Assembly (NCBI GenBank): GCA_937959115.1
Contig: CALGAW010000057.1
Coordinates: 1 to 64,000, forward strand
DNA length: 64,000 nt
Source of the DNA: an uncultured Saprospiraceae bacterium
Lineage (GTDB): Bacteria > Bacteroidota > Bacteroidia > Chitinophagales > Saprospiraceae
Direction: 5' to 3'
Shown piece by piece: positions 18,662 to 28,500 of this stretch. Every line of letters begins with the position of its first letter. The first letter of the stretch is position 1. The notes beneath the pieces are model-generated. The model made no database searches. It had not been told where the DNA came from and saw nothing but the letters and a program-made list of their open reading frames with translations. A program made the position numbers and the translations under genes.

Positions 18662-19924
18662 TCAAGATGATTCCTGCGCTATCCCCTTCAAAACAATCAA
18701 CCCAACCACAGACAACAGCACTAAGCCAGCACACCCCAACCACAAAACAGTAAACCCATATTTGTCTGCTAAGTAAAGCCCACCACTATTGCCTACAATA
18801 GCACTGATCGAAAAGGTAATAGAAAACAGTCCCATATATTGCCCTCGGTTCCCAGGTACACTGCGCTGAAGTGCTACTGTAGCATTGAATGGAAAACTCA
18901 GAATCTCTCCAAAGGTAACCGCTATGATAAATAAGGTAACAGCAACGGCAATATTGGTAAACACCGTAAGCAGAATAAAGGCAAAACCAATCATAAACGT
19001 CCCAAGTATAATAGAAATCATGTTCTTTTTCCGATGAGTGATCCAAGCAACAATTGGCATCTCAAAAATAACAATAAGCGCTCCGTTAAAGGCCATCAAA
19101 AATCCAATTTCTTCCTTTGAAAGACTCAATGCCTCTCGAGCATACACTGGAAAGGAGGAAAACAGTTGCATAAACACAATACCACAAAGCAACAGCATCC
19201 CCAAAAAAGCAATATACCAGTGATCAGTGTACACGCTCCTGATTGACAGTGGACTAGGAGCATCGAGTATCGTTTCTCCAGCATTCCCTTTTGTGACAAT
19301 GCCTCCAGATGCTTCCAACTCCCGATCAGGCATTTCCTTCAATAACAATAACAGACTAAAACCTGCCAGAATACAAGTAACGCCATCTATAATAAACAAC
19401 CAGTTATATCCAAATCGCCCAGCAATAAGACCAGCAGCAGCACCTCCAGTAGCAAAACCCAAATTGATGGCCAAGCGGTGAAGAGATAGCGCTCTTGTGT
19501 GATCTTCTTTATTACTATAAGAGGCAAGGGACGCAGAACTAGCAGGACGAAACATGTCTCCAATCGCAGTTGTAAGAAATACAACGAGACAAACATCGAT
19601 AAAATTCGTCATCATCATTAAGAGAAAGAAACATAGGCCTGAAAGAACCAGTGACCAGAACATCACGTTGTAATATCCTACTCGATCCGTCAAGAACCCG
19701 CCAGCATAAGACCCAACTAAGGACCCAGCACCAAAACATGCCATCACGATTCCAGCTTGAGTTTTAGAAAACCCAAGTTGCTCTGTAAGGTAAATAGACA
19801 AGAACAAGACGACAATTGTTCCCGTCCTATTTATTAGGGTAATCAAGGTCAACAACCATACTTCCTTGCTTAGACCTTTGTAATTATCGATGTACCGTTC
19901 TAGTAATTTTTTAATCATTACCAT
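18662..19924 (-). CDS. MFS family transporter
   Basis: 420 aa with about 12 hydrophobic segments, 'GSYAGGFLTDRVGY' (the MFS motif A loop after TM2, here with DRVG) near residue 75, and a central hydrophilic loop at about residues 200-230. It has the general shape of a drug or metabolite exporter of the inner membrane, substrate unknown. A second Met (MIKK) two codons in could be the true start. It is divergent from the SDR gene, with a 148-nt shared upstream region. Confidence 0.88.
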   Translation of the reverse strand: MVMIKKLLERYIDNYKGLSKEVWLLTLITLINRTGTIVVLFLSIYLTEQLGFSKTQAGIVMACFGAGSLVGSYAGGFLTDRVGYYNVMFWSLVLSGLCFFLLMMMTNFIDVCLVVFLTTAIGDMFRPASSASLASYSNKEDHTRALSLHRLAINLGFATGGAAAGLIAGRFGYNWLFIIDGVTCILAGFSLLLLLKEMPDRELEASGGIVTKGNAGETILDAPSPLSIRSVYTDHWYIAFLGMLLLCGIVFMQLFSSFPVYAREALSLSKEEIGFLMAFNGALIVIFEMPIVAWITHRKKNMISIILGTFMIGFAFILLTVFTNIAVAVTLFIIAVTFGEILSFPFNATVALQRSVPGNRGQYMGLFSITFSISAIVGNSGGLYLADKYGFTVLWLGCAGLVLLSVVGLIVLKGIAQESS

Positions 19925-20048
19925 TTGATTTGTATTCCTAGAACCACAAAAGAAACATGATAGTTCCCGTTCAGAGGAAAAAGGACAACAAAGGTAAAAG
20001 TTTTACGTTCTTATGAGGAGAAAACTTTTAATACTAAAATAGTTTTCT

Positions 20049-20056
20049 TATTTTTG
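20049..20056 (+). promoter_or_regulatory. -7 box ahead of the SDR gene
   Basis: TATTTTTG matches TAnnTTTG exactly and lies 16 nt before the SDR ATG, giving a leader of about 10 nt. The -33 element is weak (no clear TTTG at the proper distance). Confidence 0.4.
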
Positions 20057-20072
20057 ATAAAAATATAACCGC

Positions 20073-20918
20073 ATGACAAAGATTAAAAATTCAACAGTAT
20101 TAATTACAGGTGGAGCCAATGGTATTGGTAAGTTAATGGCAGAAAAGTGCTGTAAGCTTAAAGCTACAAAAGTAATTATTTGGGACATAAATGAAACCAA
20201 TCTTCTAAAAACTGCGGCTGAATTTCAGAAAAACGGCCTAGAAGTCATTCCATATATTGTAGATGTTAGCAGTCAGCGTGATATTAATTCAACTGCAAAA
20301 AAGGTATTGAAGGAATTTGGTGCAATAGATATCGTTATTAATAATGCTGGTATCGTAGTAGGTAAACCATTTGCAGAACATTCAGACCGAGATATTTCTA
20401 AGACATTAGACATCAATGTCGCTGGTGTAATGCGTGTTGCTAAGGCCTTTTTACCTGCAATGATTGAGCAAAAGAAAGGACACATCGTTAATATTGCTTC
20501 TGCAGCAGGGTTTATTCCAAATCCAAACATGTCCGTCTATGCAGCAAGTAAATGGGCCGTTATCGGCTGGTCAGAGTCCCTCCGACTTGAACTAGAAAGA
20601 ATGAAAGGTAAGCTACGAGTTACTACCGTAACACCAAGCTATATCAATACAGGAATGTTTGATGGTGTTAAAGCGCCCTTCCTAACGCCTGTGCTTGAAC
20701 CAGAATATGTCGTAGACAAAGTGATTAAAGCCATCAAGAAAAACCAAATCTTCCTCCAAGAACCCTTTATGGTCAAAGCTGTCCCAGCAATGAGAGGCGT
20801 TTTACCTACTAAAGTATTTGATTTCGTTGCAGGCAATATCTTTGGTGTCTATAAGACCATGGATAAGTTCAAAGGAAGACCAGCGAAAGAAGCCATTCCA
20901 GAAAAAAGTAAGAAGTAG
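20073..20918 (+). CDS. Short-chain dehydrogenase/reductase (SDR)
   Basis: 281-aa classical SDR. The cofactor motif is 'TGGANGIG' at residues 12-19, the structural motif 'NNAG' at 90-93, and the catalytic set Ser143, Tyr156 and Lys160 is intact ('YAASK'). An acidic residue after strand 2 ('WDIN') suggests NAD(H) preference. The C-terminal extension with 'VFDFVAGNIFGVYKTMDKFKG' resembles membrane-associated SDRs of the retinol-dehydrogenase-like group. Substrate unknown. It is divergent from the MFS gene and ends 26 nt before a MITE-like element. Confidence 0.93.
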   Translation: MTKIKNSTVLITGGANGIGKLMAEKCCKLKATKVIIWDINETNLLKTAAEFQKNGLEVIPYIVDVSSQRDINSTAKKVLKEFGAIDIVINNAGIVVGKPFAEHSDRDISKTLDINVAGVMRVAKAFLPAMIEQKKGHIVNIASAAGFIPNPNMSVYAASKWAVIGWSESLRLELERMKGKLRVTTVTPSYINTGMFDGVKAPFLTPVLEPEYVVDKVIKAIKKNQIFLQEPFMVKAVPAMRGVLPTKVFDFVAGNIFGVYKTMDKFKGRPAKEAIPEKSKK

Positions 20919-20943
20919 TTGTTAATTGTTAATGTTTAATGGA

Positions 20944-21241
20944 GAGTCTACTCCGAAAAGTTCTTCTTTATCAAGACTCAAACAAATTAATATAATATAA
21001 TATATGTAATGCTAAATTGACAGCGATTTAGGAAGCACCCGAGCGGGCGAGCCGAAGTGTTTGAGCATTCGAGAACCAACGATTTTTTCGAGTTTGCAGG
21101 TCTTGGATTTTTTGACGGTCCGCCGCTGCGGTTCGTTTTTTGCCAAGAAAAAAATGAACATAAGAAATATCACACATTTTAATAATAATAATAATAATAT
21201 TTTGCTTGGCTTTTTAAAAATGGACTTTTCTGAGTAGACTC
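20944..21241. mobile_element. MITE-like 298-bp element with 18-bp terminal inverted repeats
   Basis: The left end GAGTCTACTCCGAAAAGT (20944-20961) and the right end ACTTTTCTGAGTAGACTC (21224-21241) are inverted copies with one mismatch. The inside has a locally GC-richer stretch (about 21030-21150) unlike the flanks, several T/A runs, and an (AAT)n microsatellite near 21179-21200. No ORF fills it. A third, diverged copy of the end sequence lies outside at 21255-21272 in direct orientation to the left end. Target-site duplication is unclear. The element occupies most of the 462-nt gap 20919-21380. Confidence 0.45.
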
Positions 21242-21380
21242 AATGATTAATGTTGAGATTACTCCGAAATGTCGGATTTAAAAAACAGAACTTCCGTCAA
21301 AATTATTCATTTATAAATGAACGCAAGAAAAATTTATTCCATAAAGGGAATTTCTCGTAAGATTTATAATGCTACTAAAT

Positions 21381-22475
21381 CTAATCAGGGACGACAAAAT
21401 TGTATCGATTAGTCCCGTATTGGGCATCACCAGACTGCCAGCGTTCTCCTTTAATGTTCCCTATTAACAGCTCTAAATGACTGACACCTTGGGCTAAAAT
21501 ATCATTGAGTCTTGACTGGATTCCCCAATTCCAATTGTACACACCGAATTTATTAGTACCTCCTCCCAAGGTTGGAGTGTAAAGTGTGGCAATATTCGGC
21601 TGATCTACAACCAAAACACCATCTATCCAGACTTGACTAGTTCCACTGGTACCTTCACCATAAATTGTATGTACGACAATCTTAATCGTCTGTCCAGCAA
21701 CTGGAACAACACCTGTTCTAAATACACCGACTCCACCATTTTTGTCATTGGCCTCTGCATCAAATACAATTTCGCCAACAGATGCAGGAACTCCAGAATA
21801 AACACCTCCCGCAATGTTCAATGAGAACGGAGGAGAATAATTTCCAGGGGAATCAGCATCATCCGGTTTGTTTTGATAAAAAAGCCAATGATATTGAGTC
21901 ATTGGGACATAATTGTCACCGAAGGTTACCGACCACCCCAACCATTCATCTGTTCCAGCAGGTTTCCTAGCAGTAAAAGTCGATGGAAAGGTGCCATCAG
22001 ATGCCTCGAAAACTTCTGACCTTTTGTTCCCCGCATCTCCATTTCTGCTAGGTGTATGTGTTGTTGAAAAGTCGACAGGATCGACATACATCCTCAATTT
22101 CCCATCAACAATTGTAGCCAGATCATAATTCCACTCCTGCGATACACGAAGACCGTAAGTGATCGTAGTAGAAGGACCTGAGGTATTTGGATTTAATGCA
22201 ATATCATCCCAACACCAAATATAACTGCCCGTTTCATTACTTGCTAGGAATTTAGAAGTGCAAGGAATGACGGTATTATTCCCTAAGGTTAATGACTTCC
22301 AACCTGTGTTGGTGTATCCCTCAAAGTCTTGACCAGTCCATCGAATCGTCCCAGGTTTTGGATTTGGATCTGAATTGTTTTCGATAATAATAGCACCTTC
22401 TACCTCTAATTTCTCTTGACTATAGCCAATACAAAGCGATAGCAAGAGTAAAAATATACACAAGTTGATTTTCAT
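21381..22475 (-). CDS. Secreted protein with shared N-terminal module and lyase-like jelly-roll domain
   Basis: 364 aa with signal peptide 'MKINLCIFLLLLSLCIGYSQ'. Residues about 21-62 carry the same module as the protein at 15556-17301 ('EVEGAIIIENNSDPNP', 'GTIRWTGQDFEGY', 'WKSLT'). The remainder is beta-rich, with 'NKRSEVFEASDG', 'WLGWSVTFGDNYVP', 'YHWLFYQNKPD' and 'VVHTIYGEGTSG'. This pattern resembles heparin lyase I/alginate-lyase-like jelly-roll proteins, where an R-S-E strand and a late H/K-x-Y lie in the substrate groove; that assignment is tentative. No sorting domain is visible. Related in design to the earlier protein, so the two may serve one substrate or structure. Confidence 0.65.
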   Translation of the reverse strand: MKINLCIFLLLLSLCIGYSQEKLEVEGAIIIENNSDPNPKPGTIRWTGQDFEGYTNTGWKSLTLGNNTVIPCTSKFLASNETGSYIWCWDDIALNPNTSGPSTTITYGLRVSQEWNYDLATIVDGKLRMYVDPVDFSTTHTPSRNGDAGNKRSEVFEASDGTFPSTFTARKPAGTDEWLGWSVTFGDNYVPMTQYHWLFYQNKPDDADSPGNYSPPFSLNIAGGVYSGVPASVGEIVFDAEANDKNGGVGVFRTGVVPVAGQTIKIVVHTIYGEGTSGTSQVWIDGVLVVDQPNIATLYTPTLGGGTNKFGVYNWNWGIQSRLNDILAQGVSHLELLIGNIKGERWQSGDAQYGTNRYNFVVPD

Positions 22476-22573
22476 TTCTTATTAGTTAGTCAACTCTAAA
22501 GTTAGTAAAAATTAAAGAATTATCAACGATAATAAGACGACAAACTTGTATTAGCACATTGATTGATAATGTT

Positions 22574-24325
22574 TTACATTTTTTTATCCTTCATTGATAA
22601 TTGTGCCTTGTTTTTATATTTCACCGCACCTCCTACAATAGTATACAAAATCTCAGTATCGAGCAATTTGTCATCAGACACCGTAATGATATCCTGTGAC
22701 AACACCGTAACATCAGCTAACTTCCCTACAGACAGCGAACCTTTTTGAGTTTCCTCAAAACCAGCGTAAGCGTTATTAATTGTATAAGAAGCCAATGCTT
22801 CTTTCCGTGTCATTTTCTGCTCAGGAAAAAACTCCATTCCATCGACTCGCTTCCTAGTGACAGAAGCATAATAACTTTGTATTGGACTGACATCTTCCAC
22901 TGGTGCATCCGTTCCATTCGCGATTTTAGCGCCTGAATTAATAAACGTTCGCCAAGCGTAAGACTCTTTGCCAGCACGATGTTTACCAAGTCGTTTTTCA
23001 ACAAATGGGGCATCTGAAGTACAGTGAATACCTTGCATAGAAGCAATCACACCTAGCTCAGCAAAGCGAGGTATATCAGATTCGTTTACATGTTGTGCAT
23101 GCTCAATTCTCCAACGTAGATTTTTCTTGTCTCCTTGTGCATTTTTCATAATGTCTAGCACTTCCCGATTCGCACGGTCTCCAATCGCGTGTACACACAA
23201 CTGTAGATTGTATTCAGCGCAAAGCGCAGCCATATTCTTTACTTCGTCTACGGTTGTCGTGTTTTGACCAAAAAAGCCAGGCTTATCTGCATAGGGCTTC
23301 AGCAACCATGCACCATGCGCTCCAAGCGCACCATCTACTTGGGTCTTAATAGCTCTAACCGTGAGAAAACTGTTTCCAACGTTGATCCATGGAAACCCCT
23401 TAATACCTTTTTTTGTTTCTTCATACGGTCGTCTAATCATAACCCACAACCTCAGATCTAATTCACCAGTTTCAGCAAGAGCATTGAATGTATTGATTTC
23501 CTCGAAGGAAGAGCCAGCATCTTGAAAAGAAGTAATTCCATTTTCAAGGCATTCCTGTTCTGCCATTTCTATTGCCTTATGCAATTCCGCCTTCTTGTCG
23601 TCCTTGCTAAGTGTTTTCTGGTATTCAGTCAAGGCTTCATAAAGAGCGTCCATTGCATTTTCTTCAAAAACCCCAGTAGGATTACCATTATTATCTTTAA
23701 TAATTCGACCACCAGTAGGACTTGCTGACTCGCTAGTGATACCTGAAAGTTCCATAGCCTTTTTATTTGCAAAAGCGGAATGCCCACTCGCATGTCTGAG
23801 GATCACCGGATTATCTGGAGAAACACTGCTTAGTGAGTGATGGGTCGGATACCCATCAACTACCTTACTAGGAGGTTGATCCCATTTCTCCTGATGCCAG
23901 CCACGTCCCTCTATCCATTCCCCTGGTTTAGCGGTTTTGGCTTTTTCAGCGACCATACTCAACACTTCTTGCCAGTTTTTTGTATTGAGAAAATTGAGTC
24001 GAATAAGGCTGTACCCTAATCCAGTAAAATGTCCATGTCCTTCTATGAATCCTGGGATTGCAGTTGCTCCTTTCAGATCAATTATCTTAGTTTTCTGATC
24101 AGCCATTTTAGAAAGGCGGGCAGAATTACCGATGGCAGTTATTCTACTGTCTTTTATAGCAATGGCTTGGACGTGCGGTTTTTTCTCATCCACGGTGTAG
24201 ATGTTACCATTGATAAGAATGAGGTCTGGACTAAGGTCTTTTTCCTTGCTTTTTGTCTCTTGCCCGCAAGCAAATAAGTTGACTATCAAACAAATTATAA
24301 AGTACCTGATAAGTGCATGCTTCAT
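22574..24325 (-). CDS. YtcJ-like amidohydrolase, lipoprotein
   Basis: 583 aa. The signal peptide ends in lipobox LFAC with Cys20, so the mature protein is lipid-anchored. 'ILINGNIYTVDE' opens the amidohydrolase beta-sandwich, and metal ligands H97 and H99 lie in 'GFIEGHGHF'. Later motifs include 'VHAIGDRANREVLD', 'RIEHAQHV' and 'ANGTDAPVEDVSP', typical of the amidohydrolase_3/YtcJ branch (related to N-substituted formamide deformylase). It should hydrolyse an amide-like bond outside the cytoplasm with metal help; the substrate is unknown. A 281-nt AT-rich divergent region separates it from the next gene. Confidence 0.9.
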   Translation of the reverse strand: MKHALIRYFIICLIVNLFACGQETKSKEKDLSPDLILINGNIYTVDEKKPHVQAIAIKDSRITAIGNSARLSKMADQKTKIIDLKGATAIPGFIEGHGHFTGLGYSLIRLNFLNTKNWQEVLSMVAEKAKTAKPGEWIEGRGWHQEKWDQPPSKVVDGYPTHHSLSSVSPDNPVILRHASGHSAFANKKAMELSGITSESASPTGGRIIKDNNGNPTGVFEENAMDALYEALTEYQKTLSKDDKKAELHKAIEMAEQECLENGITSFQDAGSSFEEINTFNALAETGELDLRLWVMIRRPYEETKKGIKGFPWINVGNSFLTVRAIKTQVDGALGAHGAWLLKPYADKPGFFGQNTTTVDEVKNMAALCAEYNLQLCVHAIGDRANREVLDIMKNAQGDKKNLRWRIEHAQHVNESDIPRFAELGVIASMQGIHCTSDAPFVEKRLGKHRAGKESYAWRTFINSGAKIANGTDAPVEDVSPIQSYYASVTRKRVDGMEFFPEQKMTRKEALASYTINNAYAGFEETQKGSLSVGKLADVTVLSQDIITVSDDKLLDTEILYTIVGGAVKYKNKAQLSMKDKKM

Positions 24326-24606
24326 GGTGTGGTGGTTAAATTCGCATTAATTATTCATTAGAAAATAAAAGAAAACTAGATTTAAACTAGTGGTTATTTA
24401 TTGTTTCAAAAATAATATGTTTTTCTAATAAAGAAACTAATTAATAATATTATATTTACAACGAAATCCAAATACCTAACCACATCTACCTGTTTATGCC
24501 CTTTCCTATAGAATCTACCCGTTTTCTGTTAGAAAAAGAATTCATCGTAACAAGTATATCTTTTAGGTTTTTCTAAAATCTAATTCTAATTCCTAATTAC
24601 CCAATT

Positions 24607-25479
24607 ATGAAAATTAATCTCTGTCTTGCTAAGAAGCTAGCATTAACTAAGCTTTTTCCAATAGCTATTGTTATGTTCCTTTTTTGTATTAATTCAACGT
24701 ATGCTCAACCCTGCACGATTGGTGGCTATGAAAGTTGTGATGATGGCGACCCATGCACACTAGATGATGTCTGGGATGAGGATTGTCTCTTCTGTATGGG
24801 ATACCTCATTACTCAAGGCGAACCCTGTGATGATGGCGATTCCTTAACCATTAATGACCAATATGACAACTTTTGCAGCTGTATAGGCACTTATCTATGT
24901 GTGGTTGGAACGCCATGTGATGACAATGATCCTAGCACTGTAAATGATAGAAGAATTTCTACTGACTGTGCATGCGCTGGTACTCCATTACCTTGTACAA
25001 TTGAAGCTGGTCTTTTTGCAAAAGATACAATTGCAGGATGTACCAACCCTCTAGCATCAAACTACAACCCAAATGCAAACTATGATAATGGTACGTGCGA
25101 ATTAGGAGAAATTGGAGGCATAATGTGGCGAGACAGAGACAAGGATGGTGTAGTAGAAGCAGGAGAAACGCGTCAGAGTAATAAAACAGTCTATCTATGT
25201 GATGCAAACTCAAACATTCTAGATTCCACTGTGACTACCTCTGGGAATACAGCTGGTGGCGTATTTCTGTTTTCGAATCTTCCTACACCAGCTACCTACA
25301 TAATAAAAATGAAAACTCCCGTTCGTTTATGTCCTATAAGTTCTTCTTTTGTAACTATTCGAACATATGACATGGATGGTGTATTAGACGATCAATCGTC
25401 GCAAGTTCTTAATGCTAATGATAGCTTTTTAAATCATGACTTTGGATACGATTGTGTTCCTCCTCCTGTTGGAAACTAA
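24607..25479 (+). CDS. Secreted Cys-rich protein with SdrD B-like domain
   Basis: 290 aa with a signal peptide ending 'NSTYAQ'. Three short repeats of the 'CDDGDPCTLDD' type (calcium-ligand-like, Cys-paired) cover residues about 37-130. Then comes a 'GCTNPLASNYNPNANYDNG' motif, common in Bacteroidota surface proteins. From about residue 167, 'IGGIMWRDRDKDGVVEAGE' starts an SdrD B-like domain that ends with 'YDMDGVLDDQS' and 'NHDFGYDC'. SdrD B domains act as stiff calcium-stabilised spacers in surface proteins. No T9SS sorting domain. It is first of three genes with gaps of only 37 and 27 nt, so it is probably co-transcribed with the giant gene downstream. Confidence 0.78.
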   Translation: MKINLCLAKKLALTKLFPIAIVMFLFCINSTYAQPCTIGGYESCDDGDPCTLDDVWDEDCLFCMGYLITQGEPCDDGDSLTINDQYDNFCSCIGTYLCVVGTPCDDNDPSTVNDRRISTDCACAGTPLPCTIEAGLFAKDTIAGCTNPLASNYNPNANYDNGTCELGEIGGIMWRDRDKDGVVEAGETRQSNKTVYLCDANSNILDSTVTTSGNTAGGVFLFSNLPTPATYIIKMKTPVRLCPISSSFVTIRTYDMDGVLDDQSSQVLNANDSFLNHDFGYDCVPPPVGN

Positions 25480-25516
25480 GTCAATTAAACAATCAATTAT
25501 TATCTATTTCTGTAAA

Positions 25517-28500
25517 ATGAACTTAAACACGATCCAAATGCATATCCTTAAATCAATCTTTTCTGCAATTATATTCATTGTACTTTCTTTTAATCTATAT
25601 AGTCAATGCCCAGGAAGTCCTCCTTTGTCTGTTACGATTACCGAAATCATTGAATCAAGATGTGAATCAAACGGTGAAATCACAATAGATCCTACTGGTG
25701 GAACTCCTTTTACAGACCCTAGTGGCAATCCTATCTATGACAATGCGATCATTGCTGGGCCTGTTTTAGCGCCTATTCAATCCTCTCCTACCTTCCAATC
25801 ACTTGAGGCTGGGACCTATACCATAGAGGTGACGGATGCAAATGGCTGTACAACAACAATCAGTGCAGTTGTTCCAGGAACACACATGACGCTTGGACTT
25901 ACCTTCGAGGCTACAGATGTTACCTGTCTTGCGAATGGTTCAGTTTGCGGAATACCAGCTGATGGAAGACCATGGCCTGCGGGCAACTATGAATATGAGC
26001 TGTTTGACGATTCAAACCCTCCAGTCAGTATAGAACCAAGACAAATTGATTCTTGTTTTATGAACCTAGTTGCTGGTACGTACAAAATTAGAGTGTATGA
26101 CAGTTGTAATAACTTTCAAACAAGAGACTTTATAATTGGAACGAAAGTCTATGGCTCTAATTTAAATGTTGGAGTAGGTTCTTACATTATAAACTGTGAC
26201 ACTGCATGTATTGTGCCTTCACCTACCCCTCCATTCCCTCCTGGCAGTAGTCCGTGGGGTGAATTTCCCTATAACTGGCAAATTGTACAGTCGGGCGTCT
26301 CAGGCTTATCCGGATCAGGAGTTTGGAACTCCACTTCAGACCAAGATACGATTTGTTATTCACCAATATCTCCTAGTGGGAACTATGGTATAAGAGTGGA
26401 GGATGCTTGTGGGAATGTAATTACAGTATATCAAAACACCCCTACCATACCCAAGCTTACCTCTGAAGCAGAATTTACCTGTGGAACAGGTGGTGAGATC
26501 GAACTCAATGCGATCCCAGCCTATATTTGTGATGCAGGCACAGTAACATATGAAGTAACATCAGTGCCGGCAGGAGCCCCAACTCCACCAAATCAAACTA
26601 CAGATATCTTTACTGGTTTACAACCAGGAACCTACTGCTTTAAAGTAACCGACTGTTGCGGGTACATCCAAACAATTTGTGAAACAATTTCAGGATCTGG
26701 TTGGACAGTATCTTTTAGTAATAGAAATGTTTCTTGTGAAGTTGGAGAAATTGGTTTTCCAATTATAACTTCAGGAAATTATACTTCACCATCTGGCAAT
26801 AGTAATGTCTATGTAGTTATTAGCGCTCCTCCTGATTATCCTCATCCCTTACCGCACGATTTGTATGATCCTACAAGCACCGGAGTTCAAGTACTCAATT
26901 ATGTAACAGGACCTCCAGGGAATTACTGCTGGTCTGTGCGTGACGCTTGCGGAGTAAGAGACACCATGTGTCACGACTTTACGGATACACTAGAATTCGA
27001 AAGAGAATTATGGGTCGTTCCTGGTTGTGTTTCGGCACATCAGTTAAAAACGTCTTATCAATCAAATGTCCCAATAAGTATTATTTTAGAACGTATAATG
27101 CCTAACCCTACAACAATTGTTAGTGGTAGTACAGACACTTGCTTTAATAATTTATCAGCAGGTAGTTACAGAGTCAGATATCGCAATAGCAATTCACTTA
27201 TTTGCGTCTTATCTGAAGATACTATAGTCGTTCCCGATTACATTCCTCCTGCAATTGATGGAATTTGGGGAATCCAATGTGTGAATGGAGAAGGAATTAT
27301 TAGTGCTCAAGGATCAGGTGGTATACCTCCTTATACCTTCGAATTGTTTCAAGGGCCAGTTACAAGACCACTTCAGTCTTCAGGAGATTTTTACGGATTG
27401 CCAGTTGGACAATACGATGTTAGAATTGTTGATTCCTGTTTAAACTCTTCCATTACTACTGTTTCTATAGAACCATTTATGCCAGTAGTGAAAGGCTATG
27501 GTGGTTCCTTCTGTGTAGGAGAACCAGCAAGCATTTACGTTGATAGTATTTCGGTTGCCACTTATACCTGGTCAGGACCAAATGGGTTTACTTCTACAAA
27601 TGCGACCCTCAATTGGCCAGCCATTACCTTTGCTGATGCTGGCACTTACACAGTCGATATAGATGTTCTGCAAGAAGATCAATCTGCCTGTGTCTCACAA
27701 ACTGTTTCTGTAGATATAATAGTAGACTGTTCCTGCTCAATTGCAGTGGATAGCCTAATCGATGTTACTTGTAATGGCTTTGCAAACGGTATTGCTACCG
27801 CAGTATCAGAAGGCATCGGCCCCTATACTTATATCTGGAATACAGGAGCGGTAACTCAGGTGATTTCAAACCTAGCACCTGGTACGTATGCTGTTACCAT
27901 CACTGACGCGAACGGCTGTGTATCAAGCTCTGACGTCACGATAACAGAGCCTATTCAATTAACCTTAACCACAGAAGTATTCAGTGTTTCCTGTTTTGGT
28001 GAAACAGATGGCTCAATTAACGCTTGTGACTCTACAGGCTTTGGGCCAGCTGGTGGCACATTACCCTACTCCTTCCTTTGGAGCACGGGGGAGACCACTT
28101 GCTACCAAGATAGTCTATCTCCTGGCACCTACACCCTTACCGTAACAGATGCTAATGGATGTGTCGCTACTATCGAAAATACGATAATTGAACCTTCACC
28201 AATCAATATTGTATTGTCTAGCACCATAGAAAGCTGTCCCGGTAGAAATGCAACAGCAGATGGATGCAGTACAACAGGAGGGACATTACCTTACGAATTC
28301 TTCTGGAGCAATACCCAAACGACATGCTTAGCTACTGGTATTAAATCAGGAGTCCATGTATTCGAGGTAACGGATGCGAATGGCTGTCATGAAACAAGCC
28401 AGGTAACTGTTGCAGCAGAAGAAGCCTTATGCCCTACGAGCTACAACTACATGCTTGGTGATTCGATAATTCTACCTACGTTTAGTTCACCAGAAGAAAC

